From assembly GCF_039645565.1 (NCBI RefSeq), contig NZ_CP147914.1, forward strand, positions 1,733,573 through 1,797,572: a DNA stretch of 64,000 nt, in the 5' to 3' direction. A program made the position numbers and the translations under genes. Shown one piece after another: positions 9,855 through 18,442 of the stretch. Source of the stretch: Sulfurimonas sp. HSL1-2 (GTDB lineage Bacteria > Campylobacterota > Campylobacteria > Campylobacterales > Sulfurimonadaceae). Positions within the stretch are counted from its first letter, which is position 1; each line of letters begins with the position of its first letter. The notes under the pieces were generated by a model that saw only the letters and a program-made list of their open reading frames with translations, did no database searches and was not told the origin of the DNA.

Positions 9855-10730
9855 TCAGAGCTGCCGTCCGCCGTCGCGTGCGGGGTGCAGGGAGGGGGCG
9901 AAGGCCTTGGTGCTGACCTGCACGGTCTGTCCCACCTCGAAGCGTGCCGCCTCCTCTTTGTCGCAGACAACTTCGACAATCTGCTGCCCGATGGCGACAA
10001 CGGCGATGTAGATGACGTCGGCGCGGATAATGTCGAGCAGCTCCCCTTCCAGGGTGAACTTCTGGCTGCCGCTGGTGCGCAGCAGGACTTCGCTTGGGGT
10101 ACCGTCGTGGACGATACGCCCGTGCTCAAGCACGACGACCCGTTCAGCCAGTCGGTAAATCTCGCTGGGGTCGTGGCTGACCATCACCGTCGTCGTGCCG
10201 AACGCCTTGTGCAGCGTGAGGATGTCATGCTGCAGCTTCAGGCGCATCGCCGGGTCGAGCGCGGAGAGCGGTTCGTCCATCAGCAGCAGCTTCGGCCGGT
10301 TCATCAGGGCGCGGCAGAGCGCGACGCGCTGCTGCTGCCCGCCGCTGAGCGTGCCCGGCAGGCGGTTTTTCAGCTCCAGCAGGCCGGTCATCTCCAGCAA
10401 AATGGCGGCGTGCGCCCGGTCCTTGTTCACGTACAGCAGGTTCTGCTCCACGCTCATATTGGGGAAAAGCGCGTAGTCCTGGAAGACGAAGCCGATCCCC
10501 CGCTTTTGCGGCGGCATCATTCCTTTCCTGTCCAGCCAGCGCTCCCCCGCAACGGTGATCTCCCCGTCGGCACGCTCCAGCCCGGCCAGCAGCCGCAGCA
10601 GCGTCGTTTTTCCGCTGCCGCTCTGCCCAGCCAGCGCCACGAAGCTTTTTTCGCGGATGGAGAGCGTGATATCCAGCGGCATCTCGCCGCCGCTGCCCTG
10701 CAGCATTTTATGCACGTTCAGCTCAATCAT
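9855..10730 (-). CDS. modC: Molybdate ABC transporter ATP-binding protein ModC
   Basis: 291 residues from the ATG that overlaps the modB stop by one base; a GTG one codon upstream is also possible. Walker A GQSGSGKTT, signature LSGGQQQRVALCRAL, Walker B LLLMDEPLSALDP and switch histidine in MVSHD are all present. The C-terminal part (about 225-291) is a TOBE/Mop-like domain, as in other ModC proteins. Hydrolyses ATP to drive oxyanion uptake through ModB. Last gene of the molybdate operon. Confidence 0.93.
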   Translation of the reverse strand: MIELNVHKMLQGSGGEMPLDITLSIREKSFVALAGQSGSGKTTLLRLLAGLERADGEITVAGERWLDRKGMMPPQKRGIGFVFQDYALFPNMSVEQNLLYVNKDRAHAAILLEMTGLLELKNRLPGTLSGGQQQRVALCRALMNRPKLLLMDEPLSALDPAMRLKLQHDILTLHKAFGTTTVMVSHDPSEIYRLAERVVVLEHGRIVHDGTPSEVLLRTSGSQKFTLEGELLDIIRADVIYIAVVAIGQQIVEVVCDKEEAARFEVGQTVQVSTKAFAPSLHPARDGGRQL

Positions 10731-11413
10731 CACGCCACCCCGATCCGGCGGTTCTGGCGCTGGTTGAAGAGGTAAACCCCCAGCAGCACCACGAAACTCA
10801 GCGCCACCATGATCGCGCTGTAGATATGCGCCGTCGTATAATCCATCACCTCGACCATTTCGTAAATAGCGACCGATGCGACTTTCGTCTCGCCGGGGAT
10901 GGAGCCCCCGACCATCAGGACGACCCCGAACTCGCCGACGGTGTGCGCGAAGGTGACGATCAGCGCCGTCATCAGGGCCGGTTTGATGTTGGGCAGCGCC
11001 ACGCGCAGCAGGGTCTCCGCTCTGCCCTTCCCGCTGATGTAGGAGGCCTCCAGCATGTTCTTGTTCAGCGCTTCAAAACCGCTTTGCAGCGGCTGCACCA
11101 TAAAGGGAAAAGAGTAGAAGACGCTGGCGATGACAAGCCCCGTAAAATTGAACACGAGTTTGATGCCGAAGGTCTGCTCGAAAAAGGCCCCCAGCGGCGA
11201 GTTGTACGAGAGTGCGTAGAGAATATAAAACCCGAGCACCGACGGCGGCAGGACGATCGGCAGGGAGGTGACGGCCTCGACAAAGGGTTTGCAGCGGCAC
11301 GCCGTCTGCGACAGCCACCATGACACCGGGAGTGCGACGATAAACAGTATCAGTGTCGTCAATGCCGCCAGTTTGAACGACAGCAGGAAGGGTCCGAAAT
11401 CAATTGCTTCCAT
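10730..11413 (-). CDS. modB: Molybdate ABC transporter permease ModB
   Basis: 227 residues with five to six membrane helices and the ModB/CysT coupling region AGKGRAETLLRVALPNIKPA-like (here SGKGRAETLLRVALPNI near residue 135), preceded by PLQSGFEALNKNMLEASY. Forms the membrane channel for molybdate or tungstate. Overlaps modD by 14 bases upstream and modC by one base downstream, so tightly coupled. Confidence 0.93.
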   Translation of the reverse strand: MEAIDFGPFLLSFKLAALTTLILFIVALPVSWWLSQTACRCKPFVEAVTSLPIVLPPSVLGFYILYALSYNSPLGAFFEQTFGIKLVFNFTGLVIASVFYSFPFMVQPLQSGFEALNKNMLEASYISGKGRAETLLRVALPNIKPALMTALIVTFAHTVGEFGVVLMVGGSIPGETKVASVAIYEMVEVMDYTTAHIYSAIMVALSFVVLLGVYLFNQRQNRRIGVA

Positions 11414-12254
11414 CAGTCTCCCACCGTGCCGTCAGGTCGGCCATGCCCGCCTGGTAGGGGCTGCTCGTGACGACCCCCTCCACACCCGATGCGGCGTAAT
11501 CGGCCACATTGGAGGGGTTGATCCCCCCGGCCGCCAGGATCGTCGCGGCGGGATGGTGCTCGCGCTTGTATGCGACAAGTTCGCGCAGGGTATCGGGGCC
11601 GCACTTATCCATCTGGATCACGTCCGCACCGAGGGAGAGCATCCGTTTGGCATCGTCGAGGGATTCGGACTCCACTGTCAGCTTCTTCTCGACGCAGCGC
11701 AGCTTGAGCTCCCGCAGTGCATCCTCGAACGCGGCGCTGTCTTTGTAGAGCGAACGGTGCTGTTCGAAGACGAGGACCGTCTCGGAGAGTCCCAGGCGGT
11801 GCGGCATCGCGCCGCCGCACATCAACGCGCGGATGGCAAAACGTTTGGCGAAGGGGAAACTTTTGCGGGTGACGAGCAGTTCGCAGTGCGGATTGACCGC
11901 GCGCGCTTTGGTAAGCATTGTCCGTGCGCGGGTCGCCATCCCGCAGGCGTATTCGAGCAGGATCTGGCAGAGCCGCCACGCGCCGTGCAGCGTCTCATGG
12001 TCACCGTGCAGCTCCAGCAGCACGCTGCCGGGCTCGGCAACGCGCCCGGACGGAAAGGCGCTGTACGCCTCGCAGCCCAGGAGCTCCCCGATGCGTACCG
12101 CCTCTTCGGTACAGGCCGCGACGACCTCATTGCGCGTCAGTACCTTCAGCGTGCCCTGCTGCGGCGGCAGCGCCAGCAGATGCGTCGTCAGGTCGAAATA
12201 GGGGACGTCCCCCCTGATGTACTCCCAGAGTTCCGGATCGGACAGCCGGTTCAT
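11400..12254 (-). CDS. modD: ModD, quinolinate-phosphoribosyltransferase-like protein of the molybdate operon
   Basis: 284 residues with the NadC-like fold: N-terminal domain to about 105, then a barrel containing RTMLTKARAVNPHC, LGADVIQMDKCGPDTL and AAGGINPSNVADYAASGV, the last being the phosphate-binding segment of the family. ModD proteins are named after their place in molybdenum transport operons and their biochemical role is not settled. Position between Mop and modB genes supports ModD over NadC. Start overlaps the upstream Mop gene's stop (ATGA). Confidence 0.87.
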   Translation of the reverse strand: MNRLSDPELWEYIRGDVPYFDLTTHLLALPPQQGTLKVLTRNEVVAACTEEAVRIGELLGCEAYSAFPSGRVAEPGSVLLELHGDHETLHGAWRLCQILLEYACGMATRARTMLTKARAVNPHCELLVTRKSFPFAKRFAIRALMCGGAMPHRLGLSETVLVFEQHRSLYKDSAAFEDALRELKLRCVEKKLTVESESLDDAKRMLSLGADVIQMDKCGPDTLRELVAYKREHHPAATILAAGGINPSNVADYAASGVEGVVTSSPYQAGMADLTARWETDGSN

Positions 12255-12661
12255 GCGTCTCCTTCTTCAACGATCTCGAGGATGGAGAGATCGCTTGCCT
12301 TGATCAGTGCCGTGACACTGTCGCCCTCATGCAGCGCCATCGTCTCGGCGGAATCGCGGGTAATGATGCTCTCCACCCGTGCCGGGCCGACACGGAGCGT
12401 TACGCTGCACAGCAGCGCCCCCGTCTCAACCGTTTCGATCACCGCTTCGAGGCGGTTGGAGATGGAGAGGTTTCCTTCCAGTTTCTTGGCCAGGGCGACA
12501 TGGGAGGCCTTGGCCCCGAGAATAACCCGCGTGCCGACGGCAATCGGGCTGGTCAGCCCCAGGGCCATCATCCGCATGGGCTGGCCATCGGCGCTAAACG
12601 AGACAACGGTGATGTTGTCGCAGCGTTCGATCCTGGTGATGTAGGCTTCGATCCGGTTCAC
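12251..12661 (-). CDS. Mop/TOBE-domain molybdate-binding protein (copy 1)
   Basis: 136 residues, GTG start overlapping the modA stop by 4 bases. Residues about 66-132 are a Mop/TOBE unit (SISNRLEAVIETVETGALLC ... ALHEGDSVTALIKASDLSIL; each short segment visible). The N-terminal half is a diverged second unit. There is no helix-turn-helix, so it is not a full ModE. Mop proteins bind molybdate at oligomer interfaces and act as a store or as a sensor partner. Confidence 0.82.
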   Translation of the reverse strand: MNRIEAYITRIERCDNITVVSFSADGQPMRMMALGLTSPIAVGTRVILGAKASHVALAKKLEGNLSISNRLEAVIETVETGALLCSVTLRVGPARVESIITRDSAETMALHEGDSVTALIKASDLSILEIVEEGDA

Positions 12662-13404
12662 TCGACGATGTATCCGTAGTTTCGCAGGATCGTCTTGGCC
12701 TCGTCGCTGAGCATAAAGTCGTAGAACGCTTTGTACTCCGCACTCTCTCCCGCATGTTTGAGCAAAACAATCCCCTGTTTGATCGGCGTGTAGAGTGCCG
12801 GGTTGACACTCGTCCAGTTAACGTTTTCCTTGTATTGTGCCATTTTCGGGCTGTAAAGGGAAGATTTCGCGATGAAACCGACATCCGCCGCCGTCAGGGC
12901 GTAGGTCACGGTCTGGGAGATCGACTCGGCAAAAACGAACTTCGACTTGACGGCATCATAGACACCCCCTTTTTGCATCGCTTCAACCGCGGCGGTACCG
13001 TAGGGCGCCGTCTTCGGATTGGCAATGGCGATCTTGCTCACGGATTTGTCCGCCACCAGGGCGATCCCCTTGGAGAAGTCCATCGGTTTCGCACTGAGGT
13101 ACGCCAGCGCGCCCTGGGCGTAGACCAGCGGTTTCGTCGTGGCGATGCCGTCGGCATAGAGCGATGCGGGGAACTTCATGTTCGCGGCCATGAAAAGGCC
13201 GAAAGGGGCGCCGTTCTTGATCTGTGCCGTCAGCTTGCCGCTGCTGCCCAGCGTAACCCGTACTTTGGTGTCCGGGTGCTGTTTTGCGAAGACGGCTTTG
13301 AGCTCATCGATGGCGTAACTGACGTTCGCCGCAACGGCGATGTTGATCTCGCCGGCAAAGGCGGAGAGGCTGAAGAGCAGGCTGAGAAGTGTTTTTTTCA
13401 TCAT
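12658..13404 (-). CDS. modA: Molybdate-binding periplasmic protein ModA
   Basis: 248 residues with a signal peptide (MMKKTLLSLLFSLSAFAGE). The mature start INIAVAANVSYAIDELKAVF, followed by VTLGSSGKLTAQIKNGAPFG and a later AADVGFIAKSS segment, is the ModA pattern: serine and backbone contacts to the oxyanion come from these loops. Delivers molybdate or tungstate to ModB/ModC. The gene lies unusually in mid-operon, between Mop copies. Confidence 0.93.
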   Translation of the reverse strand: MMKKTLLSLLFSLSAFAGEINIAVAANVSYAIDELKAVFAKQHPDTKVRVTLGSSGKLTAQIKNGAPFGLFMAANMKFPASLYADGIATTKPLVYAQGALAYLSAKPMDFSKGIALVADKSVSKIAIANPKTAPYGTAAVEAMQKGGVYDAVKSKFVFAESISQTVTYALTAADVGFIAKSSLYSPKMAQYKENVNWTSVNPALYTPIKQGIVLLKHAGESAEYKAFYDFMLSDEAKTILRNYGYIVE

Positions 13405-13415
13405 GAATGGTTCCT

Positions 13416-13835
13416 TTATTTCGCGATCATTACGTCGCTGGCTTTGACGATGGCGATGACATCACTGTCTTTATCGATGCCCAGTTCGGCCATCGATTCG
13501 TTGGTGATGATGGCGGTGAGCAGGTCCCCGCTCTCCAGGCGGATGATCAGCTCCGTATTCACCGCTCCCTGGATCACGGTTTCGACACGGCCGGGCAGTT
13601 TGTTCCGGGCGCTGATGTTCGGAATCCCTCCCGTGGCAATCAGCACGTGCGACGCTTTGAAGAAGGCGCGGACGGCATCCCCTTCGGTCAGCCCGAGGCT
13701 CTCGACGCTCTCGATCGTCACGATGGCACTGAGCAGCGTCCCCTTGGGGGCGAGCAGCGCAATTTTGGCGTTGACCGCCCCTTTGTTGACGGAAAGGATT
13801 TCCGCTTCGATCTGGTTCCTGGCACTGATTTTCAT
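13416..13835 (-). CDS. Tandem Mop/TOBE molybdate-binding protein (copy 2)
   Basis: 139 residues made of two Mop units of about 68 residues; each begins with ISARN (residues 3 and about 75) and ends with a DV(I/M)IA or HVLIA strand. This di-Mop layout is that of soluble molybdate-storage proteins such as ModG. Closely related to the next gene upstream, with the same ISARNQI start and KASD(V/M)MIAK end, so they look like a tandem duplication. No DNA-binding domain. Ribosome site AAGGAAC before the ATG. Confidence 0.85.
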   Translation of the reverse strand: MKISARNQIEAEILSVNKGAVNAKIALLAPKGTLLSAIVTIESVESLGLTEGDAVRAFFKASHVLIATGGIPNISARNKLPGRVETVIQGAVNTELIIRLESGDLLTAIITNESMAELGIDKDSDVIAIVKASDVMIAK

Positions 13836-13851
13836 TTTTTGTTCCTTCTTT

Positions 13852-14280
13852 TTATCGGACAGGTTTGGCGATCATCATGTCCGAGGCTTTGACGATCGCG
13901 ACAACGGGCATCCCCGGCTGCAGCGCCAGGTTGGAAACGGCGTCGTCGGTCACGGTCGCGCTGATGCGGTCCCCGCCGCCGAGCCGGATCCGTACTTCCG
14001 CATTGACGACGCCGCGGTGGATGCTTTCGACGACCCCTTCGAGCCGGTTTCGGGCACTGATGGGGATGACCCACCCGGTCGCGACCAGCACGTGCGAATC
14101 CTTGAAAAAAGCGATGACCCGGTCCCCCTCCCTGACGGAGAGGGCCTCAGAGGCATTCCCGGTGATCGAAGCGAACAGATGTGTTCCCTGCAGTGTTTTG
14201 AGCTCCAGCAGAGCACTGACCCCGTCCCGGCACACCGAGACGATATCGGCATCGATCTGGTTACGCGCACTGATCATCAT
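13852..14280 (-). CDS. Tandem Mop/TOBE molybdate-binding protein (copy 3)
   Basis: 142 residues from the ATG-ATG pair preceded by AAGGAGCGG; upstream in-frame extension would run into the porin gene and is not needed. Two Mop units start with ISARNQI and ISARNRL. Compared with its neighbour, more charged residues are scattered through strands. Same inferred role: binding of molybdate or tungstate in the cytoplasm as store or buffer. Lies 11 bases after the porin stop, in the same operon. Confidence 0.85.
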   Translation of the reverse strand: MMISARNQIDADIVSVCRDGVSALLELKTLQGTHLFASITGNASEALSVREGDRVIAFFKDSHVLVATGWVIPISARNRLEGVVESIHRGVVNAEVRIRLGGGDRISATVTDDAVSNLALQPGMPVVAIVKASDMMIAKPVR

Positions 14281-14291
14281 CCTCCGCTCCT

Positions 14292-15767
14292 TTAGAAGAG
14301 GTAGTTGATCTCGAAACGGGCATCCAGGCTGTCGGCATCCGTTTTCTCGGTGTCGTTGTAGCCCAGGCGCAGCCGCCACTGAAGGTCGGCCAGCATCGGC
14401 AGGTTCTGGACAAAGCCGAGGTAGTAGTAGTTCTCGTCAGAGTACCCCTTCGACTCGTCCGCATCGGTATGGAGGATGGAGGCCTGGACGAAAATGTCGG
14501 TAAAGACGCCGGTTTTGTTGGCGGCGCGCTGCAGCTCGACGCGGTAGCTCTTCGTGTTTGCCATCCAGTTGTAGCGGGCCATCGAACGGGTGTAGCCCGC
14601 CGTCGGGAAGCCGCGCCACGGAGTGATCAGGTCCGCTTCGTCAAAGACCTGGGTATAGCCGACGTTGAGCTTGTACTTGCCCATCTGCGCCACGAGCCGG
14701 GCGGCGAGCATCTGGGCGTCAAGGGAGTCGGCCTCTTCATAGCCGCCGGTCGCACCGCTCTGGCCTGCAAGTTTGCCGCTGTACGCCGCGCCGCCGACCT
14801 TCCCGGCCCCGTTGTCAAACTGCTGGATATAGCGAATGCCCGGTGTCAGCGATACGCTGCCGAGGCTGATCTTGTAGTTCGCCTCCGCCATAAGCTCGCT
14901 GACGAGTTCCGGGACGATGTAGAAGGAGGCGTCGAGTTTCAGGTTGGGGATGGCCGTATTGTGCAGATCCCCCGTGATCAGCGGCGCATCCGTCGGTTTG
15001 CCGGCAGCTTTGAGCGCCGTGTAGGTAAGCCCCTTGTGCATCGCGGAGTCGTCGTTTTCACTCCACTCCGGATGCTCCGAACTGCTGCTGTTCGCATCCC
15101 CGTACATCAAAACGGCGTGCGCCTGCGTATGGTCGCGCAGTTTCTGCTCGGCGAGGTACGCTACTTTCACCGCCGTCGCCGGCACCGCTGTCGTATCGAT
15201 AACGATCCCGTCAAAAGTGTTCGGGATCATTTTCGTGTCGTTGGATTTGGTATAGAAAGTCTCCACCAGCTGACGGCCGACGGCGATGCGCATTTTGGGA
15301 ATGCCGCTGTAGGCGATATAGGCCTGTCCTACGACACCCATTCCCTTGTTCTCCGTATTGACGTAATCGTAGCGGCTGAGAACATCCTTGCCCGGTTTAA
15401 TCAGGCCGATCGGGTCGTCGTTGTTGTCGAAAAAGGCCTGGGAGTAGTAGAGGCCCATCCCGAAATCAAACCCGCCGAAGGTCGCACTGTTATAGACCAG
15501 CGATCCGCCGAGGGCCGAGATAATATGATTGTCCTGCTTCGCCGTCTCGTCTTCCCACTGGTAGTAGAAGGTGTTTGAACGCAGCCGGCCGTAGAAGACC
15601 CCGCCGCTGAACATTTCCGAAAAGTGCTCCGCCTGCCCGGGCACATCGTTATATACCAGCGTATAGTTCGCGTTGAGCGCCTGCTTCGGCAGGGCCGCAT
15701 CCGCGGCATACACCGATACACTCAACATCCCCGCTGCTGCGGCACTTATCCATCCGATTGTTTTCAA
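14292..15767 (-). CDS. OprD-family outer membrane porin heading the molybdate operon
   Basis: 491 residues with a TTG start, chosen because AAGGAGA lies 4 bases ahead and the signal peptide MKTIGWISAAAAGMLSVSVYA follows at once. The mature protein has many alternating amphipathic strands, aromatic girdles and a terminal phenylalanine (FEINYLF), as required for outer-membrane insertion. It resembles the OprD-like porins common in Campylobacterota. As first gene after two ModE-type operators it is probably a pore for molybdate or tungstate entry (inference from context). Confidence 0.83.
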   Translation of the reverse strand: MKTIGWISAAAAGMLSVSVYAADAALPKQALNANYTLVYNDVPGQAEHFSEMFSGGVFYGRLRSNTFYYQWEDETAKQDNHIISALGGSLVYNSATFGGFDFGMGLYYSQAFFDNNDDPIGLIKPGKDVLSRYDYVNTENKGMGVVGQAYIAYSGIPKMRIAVGRQLVETFYTKSNDTKMIPNTFDGIVIDTTAVPATAVKVAYLAEQKLRDHTQAHAVLMYGDANSSSSEHPEWSENDDSAMHKGLTYTALKAAGKPTDAPLITGDLHNTAIPNLKLDASFYIVPELVSELMAEANYKISLGSVSLTPGIRYIQQFDNGAGKVGGAAYSGKLAGQSGATGGYEEADSLDAQMLAARLVAQMGKYKLNVGYTQVFDEADLITPWRGFPTAGYTRSMARYNWMANTKSYRVELQRAANKTGVFTDIFVQASILHTDADESKGYSDENYYYLGFVQNLPMLADLQWRLRLGYNDTEKTDADSLDARFEINYLF

Positions 15768-15798
15768 TGAATCTCCTTATCTGGTGCGCTTGCCCATT

Positions 15799-15822
15799 CG
15801 TTATATTTTAATAAACATAACG
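15799..15822. promoter_or_regulatory. ModE-type operator, proximal
   Basis: CGTTATAT, 8 bases, then ACATAACG: an inverted repeat whose half-sites match the E. coli ModE operator pattern CGTTATAT-N8-ACATAACG as I remember it. It lies 32 bases upstream of the porin's TTG start and would cover the core promoter, as expected for repression by molybdate-loaded ModE. No modE gene is in the window. Confidence 0.7.
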
Positions 15823-15902
15823 GTATCTGCAACGCCCATTCCTTTTAAAGTGCTAAGAAATGGCGGATATCCACGCAAATTTGCGACAAAATGCGACAAA
15901 AG

Positions 15903-15926
15903 TGTTATATCCTTAAAAATATAACG
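15903..15926. promoter_or_regulatory. ModE-type operator, distal
   Basis: TGTTATAT, 8 bases, then ATATAACG. It has the same arm and spacer layout as the proximal site, 104 bases further upstream (about ten helical turns). It lies nearer the divergent MATE gene and could serve that gene or loop with the proximal site. Between the two, TGCGACAAAA occurs twice at an 11-base interval (about 15882-15900), which I cannot assign. Confidence 0.6.
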
Positions 15927-16041
15927 AAATACTAGAAGAAGTTGCCTTGCCCCCTGCTTAAAAAGTGTACGCCCCCCGTAACGGTATCCTAAGACGAAGC
16001 AAGGGGCTCTATACTATAGACAAAAACCCGGATGGTAATGC

Positions 16042-17382
16042 ATGCAGCTTGATCTCACCCGCGGCAGTATCAAAACGCATATCAGGACGTTGGCCGTGCC
16101 TGCCTGCATCGGCTTTTTTTTTCATACCCTCTTTAACATCACCGATACCTACTTCGCGGGGACGATCTCGACCCAGGCCCTGGCGGCCCTCTCCCTCTCC
16201 TTCCCGATCTTCTTCATCATCATCTCCCTCGCCGAAGGGATGAGCGAGGCGGTGACAGCGCTCGTCGGCAATGCGCTGGGGGCCGGCGAAATGGAAACGG
16301 CCCGCCACCTCGCCGGCAATGCACTCTTCTTCGGTGCCCTGCTCGCGCTGGCGCTGACGGCCGCAGGCTTTGCCGCCGCCCCTGCCCTGATGGCCTCGCT
16401 CGGGGCCAGCGACGCCTACCTTGCCGAAGCCCTGGCCTACATCAATGTCATCATCGCCGGGACGGGACTCTTCGTCTTCACCTTCTTCTTGAACGCACTG
16501 CTCAATGCCGTCGGAGACACCGTCTCCTTCCGCAACGTGCTCATGGCCGCCGCCGTGATCAACGTCGCGCTGGACGCCTGGTTCGTGCGCGGCGGGTTCG
16601 GCGTGGCGCCGATGGGCGTGGCAGGCATCGCCCTGGCCACGGTCATCATCGAATCCATGAGTGCCGCCTACCTCTTTTACCGCTTCAAAAGCAAACCCGC
16701 CTACCGCGGCAACACCCCCTTCCGTCTCGATCCCTCGGCGCTGGGCGAACTGATCCGGCAGGGGATTCCCCCCAGTGCCAATCTGGCGCTGATGGCCGCG
16801 GGCATCTACATCATCACCTATTTTGCCGCGCCCTACGGTCAGGAGGTCGTCGCGGCCTACGGGGTGGGCATGCGTATCGAACAGATCATCCTGATGCCCG
16901 CCGTCGGGCTCAACGTCGCGGTCCTCGCCATCGTTGCCCAGAACAGCGGCGCCCGCCGTTTCGAACGTATCGGCGAGACGGTCGGCCGCTCCCTCTTCTA
17001 CGGCGCCGTCGTCGCCCTCATCGGCGGTATCATGCTGTTTGCCGGTGCCGAAACGGTCATGGACATTTTCAGTAAGGTACCGGGCGTCATTGACGAAGGG
17101 GCGCTCTACCTGCGCGTCGAGGCCTTCCTGATCTACCCCTTCGTCGTCATCTTCACCTACGTTGCGATGCTCCAGGGGGTCAAACGGCCCGCGTTCATCT
17201 TCTATATCAGCCTTGCCCGGCAGGTCGTCGCGCCGCTGATCGTGCTTTGGATACTGGCCCGCATCGCCCCGGCCGCACTCTCCGTCTGGCTCGGCATCGG
17301 CGGCGTCGTCATTGCCGCTGCCGCCATCACCTACTGGTACGCGCGCCGCATCCTGACCGACCTCTCCCGCTCCCTGCACTGA
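16042..17382 (+). CDS. MATE-family multidrug/metabolite exporter
   Basis: 446 residues with 12 predicted helices in two six-helix halves. The N-terminus MQLDLTRGSIKTHIRTLAVP and the internal GMRIEQIILMPAVGLNVAV fit the MATE fold. Proton- or sodium-coupled export of cationic compounds is the family role; substrate unknown. The ATG has only a weak ribosome site. Divergent from the molybdate operon, sharing a 274-base region that holds both ModE-like sites. Confidence 0.9.
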   Translation: MQLDLTRGSIKTHIRTLAVPACIGFFFHTLFNITDTYFAGTISTQALAALSLSFPIFFIIISLAEGMSEAVTALVGNALGAGEMETARHLAGNALFFGALLALALTAAGFAAAPALMASLGASDAYLAEALAYINVIIAGTGLFVFTFFLNALLNAVGDTVSFRNVLMAAAVINVALDAWFVRGGFGVAPMGVAGIALATVIIESMSAAYLFYRFKSKPAYRGNTPFRLDPSALGELIRQGIPPSANLALMAAGIYIITYFAAPYGQEVVAAYGVGMRIEQIILMPAVGLNVAVLAIVAQNSGARRFERIGETVGRSLFYGAVVALIGGIMLFAGAETVMDIFSKVPGVIDEGALYLRVEAFLIYPFVVIFTYVAMLQGVKRPAFIFYISLARQVVAPLIVLWILARIAPAALSVWLGIGGVVIAAAAITYWYARRILTDLSRSLH

Positions 17383-17567
17383 CGCCCTTTTATCCACCAA
17401 GAATGATGAAATATTCATCACCGAAGAATAGACTTTGCATGAAAACTCATCTACAATGCCCGGCGTGAATACGATTTGACACCAGACATTATATTTTTCT
17501 CCTTTTCCAGTTTCCCGGCGCGGTCGTGCCGGGGAAGAGAATTTGACAATTTTACGAAGGAGTTTCC

Positions 17568-18440
17568 ATGCAGAACCTAGTATCCATTTACGAAGAAAAT
17601 GCCGACCTTATCCAGAAATTCATCCTCGCGTCCATCCAGCGGATCGGACTCGTCCATCTGACGGAAAAAAACGTCAAACACATTTTTTCCGTCTTCCCGA
17701 GCCTGGAGCTGGCCTACGAAACCGACGAAGGGTTCGCCCAGACCTCCGCCAACCACAGCCGCCACAAAAAAGATTCGACAGCCGTCGGCGCAGACCGCAG
17801 CTACCTTATCGACGAGAGCAGACTCACCGGAGACTACTATTTTCATGAACCCTACCTCTCCACGACGACGGGGCATCTGTGCATCACCGCCGTCTACAAG
17901 ACGGCCAAGGGCGGGTACATCCTGCTGGATTTCCAGCTGCGCAACCTTCTCGAACGCTTCATGCTGATCGAGAACAACGGCGCCCTCAAGCTGACCCACC
18001 GTACCCTCTACGGCATCATCGGCGGGGGCCTGCTGCTGCTGGGGATCATTGTCGTCCTCTACGGGCTTTTCAGTTTCGGCCACTACCTCATCATCGAGGA
18101 GGAGCTCTCGCTGGAGATGTTCTTCAAGCCCGTCATCGCCCTGACCCTGGGCATGGCCGTTTACGACCTGGGCAAAACGATCGTCGACCAGGAGGTCATG
18201 CCCAAAACGCAGAAAGTCCACGAGGGAATCAAGGTCAAGACCCTGCTCAACTTTTCCGTCTCCATCCTCATCGCCCTGATGATCGAGGCGCTGCTCGTTG
18301 TTTTCAAGATCTCCATCTCCAACTACCACGACCTCCCCTACGCCGCTACGCTGATCGGGGCGCTCGCCCTGCTCTTCTTTGTCTTCTCGTACTTCATCTA
18401 CATCGTCAGGAAGAGCGGGAGCGCGCCGGAGCTCGAATAG
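17568..18440 (+). CDS. Membrane protein with N-terminal Cache/PDC-like domain
   Basis: 290 residues after GAAGGAG. Residues about 10-140 look like a Cache/PDC sensor: DYYFHEPYLSTTTGHLCITA, then GGYILLDFQL, the usual strand pair after the ligand pocket. Unusually, no membrane helix precedes it. Four hydrophobic segments follow (about 147-170, 183-203, 224-245, 260-282). No kinase, cyclase or chemotaxis output domain follows, so a signalling output is not evident. Function unknown; ends 2 bases from the convergent korB stop. Confidence 0.7.
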   Translation: MQNLVSIYEENADLIQKFILASIQRIGLVHLTEKNVKHIFSVFPSLELAYETDEGFAQTSANHSRHKKDSTAVGADRSYLIDESRLTGDYYFHEPYLSTTTGHLCITAVYKTAKGGYILLDFQLRNLLERFMLIENNGALKLTHRTLYGIIGGGLLLLGIIVVLYGLFSFGHYLIIEEELSLEMFFKPVIALTLGMAVYDLGKTIVDQEVMPKTQKVHEGIKVKTLLNFSVSILIALMIEALLVVFKISISNYHDLPYAATLIGALALLFFVFSYFIYIVRKSGSAPELE

Positions 18441-18442
18441 CC

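Noticed and set aside
16009-17421. 470-codon minus-strand open frame opposite the MATE gene
   Set aside because: D/G/H-rich mirror of a membrane protein; no motif.
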